From: Adineta steineri
Lineage: Eukaryota > Rotifera > Eurotatoria > Adinetida > Adinetidae
Length of the DNA stretch: 64,000 nucleotides
Assembly: GCA_905250115.1 (NCBI GenBank)
Contig: CAJNOI010000135.1
Span: forward strand, 177,034 to 241,033
Direction: 5' to 3'
Each line of letters begins with the position of its first letter. The stretch's first letter is position 1. Made by a program: the position numbers and the translations under genes. Shown here piece by piece: positions 44,095-55,800 of this stretch. Under the pieces are notes generated by a model. It saw only the letters and a list, made by a program, of their open reading frames with translations. It had not been told where the DNA came from and ran no database searches.

Positions 44095-46190
44095 TGTAAT
44101 AATAAACTATTTTGAAAATTGTGTATTTTAAACCAACGTTATACCAATGGTTAATGATATTTCGTAATATGTAGACGACGTGAGTATTCGAAAAAAATAC
44201 CTACGTTATATAGTTGCAATTTGCGTGCTGGTTTTTTATTTTTTTTCTCTTCACACACAGAAAAGAACAAGAATCACGATGTTTACTTCCGAGCACTTAG
44301 ACAGAACATAGAGTAACTACAACTATAATATAATACAGAACGAAAAAAAATTTATATACAGCTGTAAGTATTCTTGTTAGATAGTGATGCATCCTTTTTT
44401 TTGTCGTTCTTGGGATTTTTCCCTTGTCATGTATCATGAAGCTCTTCCTTTCGCATGACATATATGTAGTATTCTCTTTTCTCTTATTATAATCTCAAAG
44501 GTAATACTCCCGTCTCGTTCGTCATCATCTACAGAAAAGAGGCATTCATGGCGGCGCGGCAGCGGTTGGGTTTTAGAAAGTTTTTATTATTTTTATGAAA
44601 CAACTCCGTATTTTTTTAGATTATAGTTTTACGATGATTCAGACTGAAAAGCGTCTTCTTTTCTCAACGCATTTGCATGACTAATACATCGTCCAACCAA
44701 TATAAAAAAAGTTTTATAGACTATATTATTCCTGCCACCGCGATGAACATTTCTGTCTTACTAATGTAATTAAATATTTACCTACTTTATCATTTATAGT
44801 TGCTCAATGAATAAAATGATTTGATATCTGCTTACGTTATTATATCGTAAATTAACTAAAATTTTCAATATATTTCATTTCAGTCGAACTATAGCATATC
44901 AGTTTCTTTTCATCTTATCTCTATAATTGAATGGAATATTTCGATATATTCTTGTTTATTATTGAACATATAAAATTTATGAAAATAAATTCAACGCAAA
45001 TCTAAATTGTTAACGAACTCAAAGAATTTAATCGATAGAATGATCTTTTCGAAAATTTATTCTCAACAATATATATATACTTACTTTAGGGGTGTGGGTA
45101 AGGACTGATCTTTTCTTTATTCACACCCACACCCTCATACAGATCAAGAAAAAGCAGTGATGGCTCATTTTGTTCGAAATTTTATGCTCCTTACGATCAA
45201 GTAGGGTCCCGTATTATATATTCATGTTTTACCTATATTCACATCCACCGTTAAATTTTATGGAATCAGTAATTAATGTTCTTTTCGAAAAATTGCTTGA
45301 GTTTAAACTTCGTTTGCTGTGTTTTTTTTGATTTTACAATTCGATCGATAGAAATGAATTCACTCAAAATACTTAAGAGAAAGAAAAAGAAGCATTATCA
45401 TGCCTGTGTGTCTACTTACATAGCATCACATACTCTGTGAAGGACAATTTCTATTGTGAGTTGTTAAGAAACAAAAAGCAAATGTATGTTTCTATCATTT
45501 TTGCGATATACGTCTATCGATAGTGTGGGAGATGAAAAAATAAATCTTGTTTTATTTAAGAGTAGTAGGTGAGCAGAATGATTTTAATAACATCTAATGA
45601 TTCATTTAGCCCATACGTAACTACCAATTTTTTCATATACATATCTTTATGATAAAAAAATTACAAGATATTTGCTTTAGTTCAATCAAATATATTTATT
45701 TCTTTAATTTTTGATTATCTTAAATATCTATATCATGATTTTCTTTATATAAATTTGTCGACAAATAAGAAATTAGTGCATTTGATTGAATCAGGCTGGA
45801 CATCTCGAGATTTTTTATTACAAAGATATTTTCAAAATGAATCGAAGCGAAAACGATCTTTGAAATCATTCTTAATTTTCAGACGAAGACTTTAAAAAGG
45901 TACGATTGATTTTGTCATCATTATTTTAAGAAGTATAATTACGAAATAATTAACACATGTAAGAAGTAATAAAAAATCATTTTACTATAGAAATATTTGA
46001 ATGAAAGAAAAATGAGGATATTTTCATTTCTATTTACTTCATAAAATATTCTTCTTCTCATAATTCAATCGTAATCGAACAAGTGAACCGTAAATCATTT
46101 GAAAACATTCAATTCTTTACGCAATCATATTATTTATGTGGATCAAAGTAATAAATATTTTATTGAAAAATGAGGTAATACAAAAAAAAG
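44095..46190. other. Intergenic with one hairpin repeat
   Basis: No gene supported. A short GC-rich patch occurs at 44548-44570, the hairpin repeat at 45086-45138, and a weak half copy near 45238-45255. Confidence 0.45.
45086..45138. repeat. Short hairpin repeat (TGTGGG family)
   Basis: TTTAGGGGTGTGGGTAAGG pairs with ATTCACACCCACACCCTCA. Confidence 0.75.
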
Positions 46191-46401
46191 AGGAGCACAC
46201 ACTAGAACAATGGTTTACTAAATTTTTAAAGGATAATTTAGAGGACAAAGGTAGTTCACATCTTTAAGACACTCATCATCATACTGATTAAAAAAACAGA
46301 GGAACACACACTAGAACTATGGATTAATAAGTTTTTAAAGGATAATTTAAAGGATATAGGTAGTTCACATCTTCAAGACACTCATCATCATACTGATTAA
46401 A
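46191..46401. repeat. Tandem duplication of about 105 bp
   Basis: Two units, about 46191-46292 and 46298-46401, share ACACACTAGAAC, AAAGGATAATTTA and GACACTCATCATCATACTGATTAA. The second unit contains the last codons and stop of the adjacent minus-strand gene, so the 3' end of that gene has been duplicated. Confidence 0.7.
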
Positions 46402-46799
46402 CATATAGCAAATAACATTATAATATTAGGATGTTGTTTGATAACACCACTCTTGACTCCTTGACCACTGCATGCTGCGTTCGAAGAACTGATTACATTG
46501 ATGGTGTTACTATCGGAGCTAAGTGTGAGTGTATTATTGTCGGTTACTACCATCCAACCTGTATATCCATCTGTATGAGCGGTACCTGTGAATGTAGTAA
46601 CACCACCACATACACCACTTGTGCCGGAGTTGACTGTATAAGTATTTGCCGAAGCAGATGTTACTACTACCTGTTCACTCAAACAGCAGCAAGCTGATGT
46701 ACTACAAGTTGAATCGGGTATATAAGTGCCAGCCCATGTTTGTGATTGAACTGTACCAATAACAGATGCGACCAGAAATAAAAATACTGTTGACTGCAT
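46365..46799 (-). CDS. Small GPI-type secreted/surface protein
   Basis: Intronless, 144 residues. A signal peptide (MQSTVFLFLVASVIGTVQS) is followed by a short Cys-rich domain with STCSTSACCCLSEQ and further cysteines in SGVCGGV and SNAACSG. This domain is rich in Thr, Ser, Val and Gly, with alternating patterns that suggest a small beta-barrel or sandwich. A Lys/Gln spacer leads into a C-terminal hydrophobic segment (IIMLFAICLISMMMSVL), the usual layout of a GPI-anchored protein. I cannot name the family. Most likely an extracellular surface or cuticle-associated protein. Its 3' end takes part in a tandem duplication. Confidence 0.7.
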   Translation of the reverse strand: MQSTVFLFLVASVIGTVQSQTWAGTYIPDSTCSTSACCCLSEQVVVTSASANTYTVNSGTSGVCGGVTTFTGTAHTDGYTGWMVVTDNNTLTLSSDSNTINVISSSNAACSGQGVKSGVIKQHPNIIMLFAICLISMMMSVLKM

Positions 46800-47984
46800 A
46801 CTTTTTGTTTTTTGATGATGAAGATGCTAGAAGACGAAGTAACTGAATTTGTTTAATACCAGTCATGGTTTTTATATATCTCATCTGACTGTCTCTCCTC
46901 CTCCTCCTTCTTCTCTCTCTCTCCCCCCACACTCCATTATTTGTTCGAAAAGGAAAAGAAAAAAGTGTACAGCAATGCTCTTATTTTTATTTTCTTCTTT
47001 CATAAACATCACAGGCTGATGTCTTTCTTGAGAGAGTGTGTAGGAGAGAAAGTGGTCTGTGTTTATGTAGCTATTGATACAAACTTATCCAATTCATGAC
47101 AATAATACCACGCACACTCCGTTAAAAGTACATTCATATTTTAATGCTTAAAAAAGTTCGTAAACATTCTTCAGATATTTCGACGATTGACGTCAGTCAA
47201 CAAATATAACATCTCAAAACTAAACTAATACAATGAAACTACATTTAACTGTATAATGTCTGGAATGATCGTGTTAGCTTTTGTAATAAAAAATGAGCCA
47301 AATGTTCAATTTATAAAACAAACTATCACTTTCTGACAAACAGTAAAGTATATAGACTGATTCTCTTTCTTATCCATATACTAAAACTTAATTCATTTTT
47401 CCTGAAAACTTTCTACAAGTTTTGCACAGATAGCTATTGATACATTGCGAGCATCACTTAAATAATTTATATGATTGTTGTTCGAATTCATCATATTATC
47501 TCAGTTCTACTCATGAATCCGAAAGAAATATGATGTGCTATTTAATAGACATTGGACTTGATAGATAGTTTATCAAAAATGCTTTTGAAGTAATCATTAT
47601 GGATACTTTCGGTAACATTGGAATAAAGGAATATAAAAAAATTCAAAAAGTTTTGAGAAAAATCTCTAGATTACTTTATATTTCGTATGTGATCAAACAA
47701 TAACTCATTTAGACACATCAATGAAGTGATGGATTTATTCGTGATTGTGCATACGATTATTTCTCATCTCTAGTTATACATTGGTTATAAAACAAATTTT
47801 AAGTAACTTATATGCAATTCTTTTTTTGTTTCCATTAGAAGAAATGTGTTGAGCAAATTCGATTGTTTAATCAATCAATTTCTTTGTTTTTTTTAGAGAA
47901 GAAAAATATTTTTTGCATTTCTGATCAGTGTAATATGCTTGAAGAAAGAAAAAGAATAATTCGCAACTTATGTACATATTTTTG

Positions 47985-48125
47985 TCCTTAAAATACGTCT
48001 AAACGCGTTTCATATAAAATCTAAAAATTTTGAAAAATATATGATAATCCATCTCAGATTCCAACTGAATCGCTACCAAAAACACACTTCGATGGTCTTA
48101 GCCTACTTCGGCAAATAGATTGAAT
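47985..48125. repeat. Diverged fragment of the 16873-18515 transposon
   Basis: Aligns with 17028-17155: TACGTCTAAACGCG against TGCGTCTGGACACG, followed by shared CCATCTCAGATT / CCGTCTCAGGTT and GATGGTCTTAGCC / GATGGTCTTTACC blocks. Confidence 0.55.
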
Positions 48126-48824
48126 TTTATCTTAAACGATGATAATCAGAAGTCGTTCATATAGAACACTAAGCTATATTACCTCGAAATCCTTTCTCAT
48201 TCAAAACAAAATATATTAGAATGTGAATTTTACTGATTAAATATTTTTGTTTCGAAGCTAGGATATTTAATTCATAATATGTTTTTTTCACTTATTTTTT
48301 AATAAAATCATATATCTGAATAAGTATAATTATCGAATTATTTTATGAAATTTAAATAAATATTAAAAAGCTAGATAATACGACGATGAATTTTAATTCT
48401 AAAAATTTATAACATTATTAATGAAGTTTATAAAAAAACGTTTCACAAGGCAATCGAGACCGATAAGAATGACTTGTGTACAGTTTTGGAAATATTCAGT
48501 ACATAAGCGACTGCCACCTATTCATTACTTTTTCCTATTTCGTTAAATCGAACAAGAATGAATGGTAAATTTTTCACCTATTACTTTTTTTCCCGTTCTG
48601 TACTGTGATCAAAGTAATAGAGTATCGTTTCGTTTTTATTATCATCACAAGCGAAATCTCTGATGAAAATCTGCTCGTTAGAAGAAACACGTGAGTATCT
48701 TGTTGCTTGTATACTTGTATTTCGAATGTGGTAATAAAATCCGTTTTCTTTTCTTTTTTTTTCTTTATAAATTATGCACTGTCACACACACCATATTTCT
48801 CTACGAAAACGAAATTATATCGCT

Positions 48825-48875
48825 AAAGGTGTAAGGGTATAAATGAGTATTCTCTTTATGCACACCTTCACATTC
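48825..48875. repeat. Short hairpin repeat, decayed
   Basis: CTAAAGGTGTAAGGGTATAA pairs with TATGCACACCTTCACATTC. Confidence 0.45.
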
Positions 48876-49254
48876 TATAAAAATATTTTTTTTTAAAAGT
48901 AATTACATTCGTATAGCCTGTTAAGCCGCCGATTATGTTCGATATACAAAGTTTCATTTATACTTATATATTGCCAAAGAAAACTAAGTATAGTCGAAGT
49001 ATCCCAATGCTGAGATTCTCACAGATTTGATCTATCCAAGATCATCAAAATTAGGTTCTTTATTGTCTTGTACGTCTGAAACAAAAAATTGAGTTTGTAG
49101 GAATCTAAAAATGAGGGTATCTTCATCGTACTAAGTTTTCTTTGACAATACATATATATAGAGCGTGGTAGAAAATTCGATTGACGTTTTAAAATATAGA
49201 TTTTAATTATTTTTTTTCTCGAGGTATATATCTATACATACGTACGTAAAAGTA

Positions 49255-51130
49255 ATGCATCTACGAAAAGAAATTTATTCAAATATATGCATACACTATC
49301 TTTATGGTCTCTTATACTTCATGGTAATAATTCTCAATCAACAATTGACAATAGCACGTATGTTACTCATAAAAAAAACTATTTTATTTATCATACTTAA
49401 ATCGCATTATTCTTTTTGAAGAACTGCGTTGTCGTTGTCTGCCGAGTAATTTGTCATGTTGGCCAAACACAACTGCTTGGCAAATGTTCAATGCATCTAT
49501 TGATGGTCGTCTAGTCGTACCTCAACCATCAGCTGCTGTATGTAATGGAAAAACATATGATGCTGCAGCTTGTAGTGTAGCCAATGCACAATGGACAAAT
49601 GCAACATGGCGTAGTGATCAAATTGGTGCAATGCAAATTACTAATTGGGAAAATAGTTCCTGTTCAATTTTCTTCAACAGCTCAACATGTAATCAAGGTT
49701 CTGTATCAGTTCTGGGTGTTGATGCAATATCGGCCGCACATGTTCAAACAACTGTTCGATTCGCTGCAACGAATAATCTTCGCTTAGCTATTAAAAGTAG
49801 CGGACATGATTTTTTAGGTCGATCGACAGCAGCTGGATCTCTACTTTTATGGCTTCATCATATGAAAAACATGACAATGATTGATCAATACTCATCCTGT
49901 GGTCTTGCCAATGTATCAAATGCTGTTCGTATCGAAGCAGGTGCTCAATGGAGTGACGTCTATCAATGGTTAAGTCAATCCAATTTAGTAGCAATTGGTC
50001 CAGCAGCAGGTACCGTAACTGTAGTTGGTGGTTACCTTCAAGGTGGTGGACATAGCCCACTATCACGTTGGAAAGGTCTGGCTGCTGATCAAGTACTTGA
50101 ATACGATGTTGTAACTGCAGATGGACAACGGCAAACAGTAAATGCATGTCAAAATAGTGATTTATTCTGGGCATTAAGTGGTGGAGGTGGAGGTACTTTT
50201 GCAATTGTACTTTCAGCTGTTATACGAACTTATCCATCGCCATCTATTGTTGTTGCAACATATTCAGTCAATGCAACAAATGTAACTCGCTATGCAACAT
50301 TGATGGAAAGCTTCGTCGGTAGTATACCACAGTTAGCCGATGCCGGTGCGACTAGCTATTTTAATATAGGCGATCTGACAATTAGTGTATTAGTTCATAT
50401 ACCCAATGGAGATTCGAATGTACTCGATGGTATAATAAATCAATTTGTTGCCAATAATAGTGATTTAAATTTCACAGTCACCAAAAGTTTTGTTCTTCCA
50501 TCGTTTTATGCATACTTTGCCGCTCTATTAGCACCGAATAATCCAAGTGGCTACAATCTTTTAGTGAGCTCACGATTCATTCCGGAAAGTATAATTCGAA
50601 ATAATTCACAAATAGTTGCAGCAGCCTTTGTTCAAGCACAAGGTCAGAGTACAATTGGATCAAATCTTCGTGGAAGTTTAGTCGCTGGAGGACAAGTATC
50701 AAATACAACAAACAGAAATAACAGTGTCAATCCTGGTTGGCGTACAGCTCTTCTTAGTATGGCTTACACTCAAACTTGGTTAGATACAACATCCCAAATT
50801 AATCAAAACAACTTATCTACACAAGGGTTACTTCGAGGAGCGATGTTAGATACAATACTACCTGCTGGTGTACAACCAACATGCTACACTAATGAAGCTA
50901 ACCCATATGAAGTGAATTGGCAACAGAAATTTTATGGTTCGATAGTTATTTATAACCAATTGAAAAGTATAAAAGTAAAATATGATCCATTCGGACTCTT
51001 CCAATGTACAACATGCGTTGGTAGTGACGATTGGACATCGGATCTCAATTGTCCAAAAACGTCGAATTCTAACAAAATTAATTTAACAATATTTTTTTTA
51101 TTTGCAGGAATATTTGCAATATTATTATAA
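49255..51130 (+). CDS. Secreted FAD-linked oxidase (PCMH/BBE), fungal-like
   Basis: Exons 49255-49357 and 49422-51130 (64-bp intron, GTATGT...GAAG) give 603 residues; an in-frame ATG at 49321 is an alternative start. The N-terminus is a hydrophobic leader, followed by Cys-rich QLRCRCLPS. Residues about 115-300 form a PCMH-type FAD domain: IKSSGHDFLGRS carries the His expected to bind FAD covalently (about His163), and VVGGYLQGGGHSPLSRWKGL and LSGGGGGTFAI contact the flavin. The second FAD-linking Cys of bicovalent enzymes is not at its usual place. The C-terminal part has a BBE domain (YGSIVIYNQLKSIKVKYDP, then GLFQCTTCVGSDDW), typical of fungal 6-hydroxynicotine-oxidase-like and sugar oxidases. 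A final hydrophobic stretch (NLTIFFLFAGIFAILL) suggests a GPI anchor. It would oxidise an alcohol or sugar with O2 to yield H2O2; substrate unknown. AATAAA is at 51233. Fungal origin is inference. Confidence 0.85.
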
Positions 51131-51282
51131 AACATCACATTCAATTATTATAGCAACTGTTTCTTATTTAATTTTTCTCTATTTTTTGTTTTTTTTATAT
51201 ATATACGTGCGTTATCATGTCTAAGTAGTTAGAATAAAAAGAAAAAATACATATTTATGCAAATCTCTGAAAGAAGGATCGT

Positions 51283-52368
51283 TCATTCAGCCGATTTCAG
51301 TGGTTGACTCTTCTCGATTGCTTGTGTTCGAAAATGTTGAAGTTCCTTGCATAATTGTGTATATGCGTCATCGAACGTTGTTTTAGTAAAATCAATATGA
51401 TGTCGAAGTCCAACCAGCATTCCTAACCAGCCTGTTTGTGTGAAATCATTTTTAACAACAAGAGGTATTAAACAAGCTTGATATTTAAAAGCATATTCTG
51501 CTTCAAGTTGACAATATGAAGATGATTTATAAGCATTAGACATCAATAATAAGACAAATTCTGAGTTTTCAATTGATTCAGCCATTCTTTCAACGATTGG
51601 ACCATACATATTTTCTACATCCATCCATACACGAAATTTATCTTCAAGCAAACGATAATAAATACGATGACTAAGTTCTTTATCTCTATGAGAATAAGAA
51701 ATCATAATATCATACTTATGTGCTTGTGATGGTATAAATGTTTGAGCGGGTGATAACTTTCGTTCACGATCAAGAGATAATTGACGAAATGTATTATCAT
51801 CAGATTTAGAATGGCCTTTTTGAAGAACTTCAATAAGAATATGACTTTTATCGTCATGAAAGTGAGCAACATATATAATGCTATCATCTGTATAGAAGAA
51901 TTCTTTTCCATGTTCAGTTTCTATTATTGGAGTGTTCACTGCGTTAGCATATGCTTCGACTATGTCATTATAATTTTGATGGGTATCATCATGAAATAAA
52001 CGAATAGATATAAAATATAATTTTTGATGGATAAATAAAAAGCAAATATAACTTTGCTCATTAACAGTTGTATTTGGTGGAATAAATTTTGTAATTTTAT
52101 CACCAAATCGACTTAGAGGCAACCAAAAATATTTCACAACATCCTCTTTATTTTCGTGTGCTTGTGGTAAATCTTCCCATTTTGATGAATCAAATGGATT
52201 AGGAAGATGAGAATTGACATCTGCTGGACTATCTCCAAATTGAAATTCGTTGAATGCCGGATTCCATATGTCTGAGAGATTCTCCTTTTTTTCTGTTACG
52301 GTGGATTTGGAAGCATTGCCTTGATCATCATGTGTTTTTACTTGTTTCGTCAATGTAACGTGGTTCAT
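51283..52368 (-). CDS. TIR-domain protein with NADase-type active site
   Basis: Intronless, 361 residues. Residues 1-210 hold an N-terminal region of unknown family (WNPAFNEFQFGDSPADVN, then a mixed alpha/beta part). Residues about 217-350 are a TIR domain: KYDIMISYSHRDKELS (first strand and box 1), FRVWMDVENMYGPI, AESIENSEFVLLLMSNAY and IPLVV. The motif S283-x-x-C286-x-x-E289 after the SNAYKSS turn matches the S-x-x-C-x-x-E pattern of enzymatic TIRs (bacterial, plant and SARM1-like NADases), with Glu289 the likely catalytic residue. It could therefore cleave NAD or make a cyclic ADP-ribose signal rather than act only as an adaptor. No signal peptide or membrane span is present, so it is probably cytosolic. 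It is not of classical Toll/MyD88 layout (no LRR, no death domain). Confidence 0.82.
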   Translation of the reverse strand: MNHVTLTKQVKTHDDQGNASKSTVTEKKENLSDIWNPAFNEFQFGDSPADVNSHLPNPFDSSKWEDLPQAHENKEDVVKYFWLPLSRFGDKITKFIPPNTTVNEQSYICFLFIHQKLYFISIRLFHDDTHQNYNDIVEAYANAVNTPIIETEHGKEFFYTDDSIIYVAHFHDDKSHILIEVLQKGHSKSDDNTFRQLSLDRERKLSPAQTFIPSQAHKYDIMISYSHRDKELSHRIYYRLLEDKFRVWMDVENMYGPIVERMAESIENSEFVLLLMSNAYKSSSYCQLEAEYAFKYQACLIPLVVKNDFTQTGWLGMLVGLRHHIDFTKTTFDDAYTQLCKELQHFRTQAIEKSQPLKSAE

Positions 52369-52803
52369 TTTTGCTTAGTAGATTATCGATTGATGAATAA
52401 ATATGAATACTGTATTTTATATCTAAATCAAAGAATGAATAACGAATACTTTCGCCTTGAATAGAAATGTGCGTAAAAAATAAGTAATACATAGGTAACT
52501 TGCACATTTTATCGATTATTAATGCTTATACGTCTTTCTTACGGATCAACCACGCGTTATATATATGAGTCAATCTGACGATACATGCTATTAATGATTA
52601 CTTTTTTTCTTCAAACTAGAAACTGTAACTTGTCATTTAATATACTGTTATTTTTAATGAACGTGTTGAAATCTAAGTTTTATATATGAGTAAAGTCATG
52701 TTCTGTTAATAAATAATAGTATTTGCTATAGAATAAAGTTTTGTAATGTTAACGAGAAGAAAAAAAAGCAAGCATTAGTAAATATTCTAGTGTAATAAAA
52801 GAT
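52369..52803. other. Divergent promoter region
   Basis: Lies between the minus-strand TIR gene and the plus-strand receptor gene; AT-rich with TATATATGAG-like words at about 52560 and 52680. No further gene seen. Confidence 0.4.
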
Positions 52804-55800
52804 ATGTTATTGTGGTTATATATAATTATTATCTGGCAGATGAATATATTTTCATGTGGTCAGTTTAATATATATAATACTGATGATCGACAAGATGGTT
52901 ATTGTCTCTTATATTATGTAACTGACAGTATGGTAAAATATTACGAACCATATATACTTACTCATCAGACAATTTCATATTGTATTCGATCAACAACTGA
53001 AAATAATCTGATAAGAGAATTTGATTTTCATGATACGATTAATAATAAAATGACTTTTATTGAATTAAGAAAGAACAACATTACTAGCGAAATGTTACTA
53101 TATTGGTCAGCTACTTTCGATTTGGCGGAGCGATATGAAATATTTTTGGATAATCTATTAATGAATACATCATCTGAAAATGAAGTATTATTATACAACT
53201 GTACACCACCATGGTTTGGACCTTTTTGTAACGTTGCATTTGATATAGATTCTGATTTACCGTTGCATACTATCATTATGCTCAACGTTGGGTTGAAAAT
53301 TCAAGTACATAACAATAGACAAGTCACATGTTATATACATCTTAAATGTGATAGATCACTCTGTTTAGACTGGCGTGAAATTTGCGATGGTAAAATTGAT
53401 TGTTCAGATGGATCTGATGAGTATAATTGTTGGCAATTAAAAATAAATGAATGTGCTGCAAATGAATATCGATGCCATAATGGTCAATGCATTTCTTCAG
53501 AATTTCTTCATGATATTATACTCAATCCTGATTGTTTAGATCGTTCAGATGAAGGTACAGGTCGTACACATCCATCACCTTGTTCCCGAGATCCTGCTTT
53601 TCGATGTGAAGAACATACATGTCGACCAGGTGGTGAAGAAAATTTTCCATGTGGTGATGGGCAATGTACAGCACGAACAGCAATATGTCAAAATGGTCGT
53701 GATAGTATTTTCCTTGACAATCTTTGTGCACATTTTATAGCTTGTTTAACTTACTTCGCACACGAATCAATTGATCCTAAAAGTTGTAAAAAAATATGTG
53801 CTAATGGTACTTGTATCAAAGATAATTGTCCTGATCTATATCAATTTCCTTCTGAACCAGCTTTATTTGGGCATGTACGTTTATTATATCAAAATAAAGA
53901 AGTTAATACATCGGAATTTCTCTTGCCACAATATGTTTGTCATAATGAACAATTATGTAAAGATTTTCTTCCAGCTACAATATATATTAATGGTATATCT
54001 TGTCGTTATATTTATGAAATAGAACTAAGAAATGATCGTACAACTTATAGATTACAATCATTTCTAGAAGATATTCAGCAACTATTTCGTGGATGTTTAA
54101 CATTACCTAATGAATTATTTTATTGTAATCGTTCAACAATGTATCAATGTTATAATTCAAGTAAATACATTTCAAAACATCAACTTGTTGATCATATTCA
54201 AGATTGCCCATTTAATGATGATGAAACGTATAATGAAAGTTGTTCACTTGTCGATATTCATCATCGCTTTCCATGTTTTATGAATGATAAAGCAATTTGT
54301 TTGGCAGCAATAACTATTCTAGATCGAAAACCAGATTGTACTAGTGGAACGGACGAACTTTCAAAGGAATTTGATGAAACTGTAACTCATATTCATTTTC
54401 CAACAATATGTGATGGAAGAAAAGAGTTAAGATCGATTTTAAGTGATGAACAAAATGAAACTGATGAAACCGAATGTCAATATTGGCCATGTAATAATAC
54501 ATATAGTAGATGTAATGGACATAGGTTATGTAGAAATGGAGCTGATGAAATGAATTGTCCATCATCGATGTGTTCTCAATTTGAACAAAGCTGTATTTAT
54601 ATCAATGATACATCAAAAGTATCATGTTTATCAATAAATCGAGTTGGTAATAATATCACTGATTGTATTGGTTCACCAGATGAAGAAAATCAATGTTGGA
54701 AAACTACACAATATAGTGCTTCGTATAATTTTCGCTGTTGGAATGATACAAAATGTGTTAATCAAAATCAACTTTGTAATAATGTAAAAGATTGTCCATT
54801 TGGTGACGATGAAATATTATGTGAGAATTATAGATATTCGACGTCTTCATTATGTGATGCAATTGAAGCATCGAATAGAACAGATATTGAAAATTACTTT
54901 TGTAATTTTTTTAAATCAACTATCCTACCACGTCAAGTCTATTTTACATTAAAAAATATGCCAACTTATTCATTTCAACAAATAAGCAATACTGTTACAA
55001 AAAGATCATTAATTCAATCGAAAATTTTACCAATTGACACTCCATTTATAGAATTAGATTGGAGATGTAATCGGGGTTTACGTATAAAAATTCGATTAAA
55101 TTCTACCACATCAAAATTATCCTGTCTTTGCTCACTGAGTTATTATGGAGATAAATGTCAATATCAAAATGAACGAGTAAGTCTTACACTTGCAATAAGA
55201 ATGACATCAGATTGGCAAAATCTTTTAATTTTTATAATAACATTAATTGATAATGATGGAATTATTCAATCATATGATTATATTGAATATCTTTCAGTTC
55301 GAGATTGTAATATTAAATTTAATATCTATTTACTCTATTTAAATCAAACAAAAAATCTTTCAAAAAATTATGCTGTACAAATAAATGCATTCAATAAATT
55401 AACATTAAATTATCGAGCTACTTGGATCTTTCCTATTCAATTTCTCTTTCTACCTGTATATCGACTAGCGATTTTACTTACTGTTCCTTTTAATGATATT
55501 CAACCAAATGAAAAATGTTCATTGCCATGTCTTCATGGGAAATGCTATCATTATATTAACAATAAAAATTTAACATTTTGTCGATGTAAACCTGGTTGGT
55601 CTGTTATTGAATGTAATATAAAATATACTTGTACATGTGCATTGAATTCCTTATGTTTTGCACATAATATTTGTGTATGTCCTATTGATCAATATGGTAA
55701 ACGATGTTATTTTAAACAATCTATTTGTCATTCAAATATATGTATGAATGATGGACGCTGTATTTCGAGTGATAAACGATATATATCAGAACGTGTAAAA

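Larger units (their letters stand above)
46800..49254. other. Intergenic with repeat fragments
   Basis: 2.4 kb with no supported gene. It holds a diverged fragment of the CCCATGTAAA-end transposon (about 47985-48125) and a hairpin repeat (48825-48875). Confidence 0.5.
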
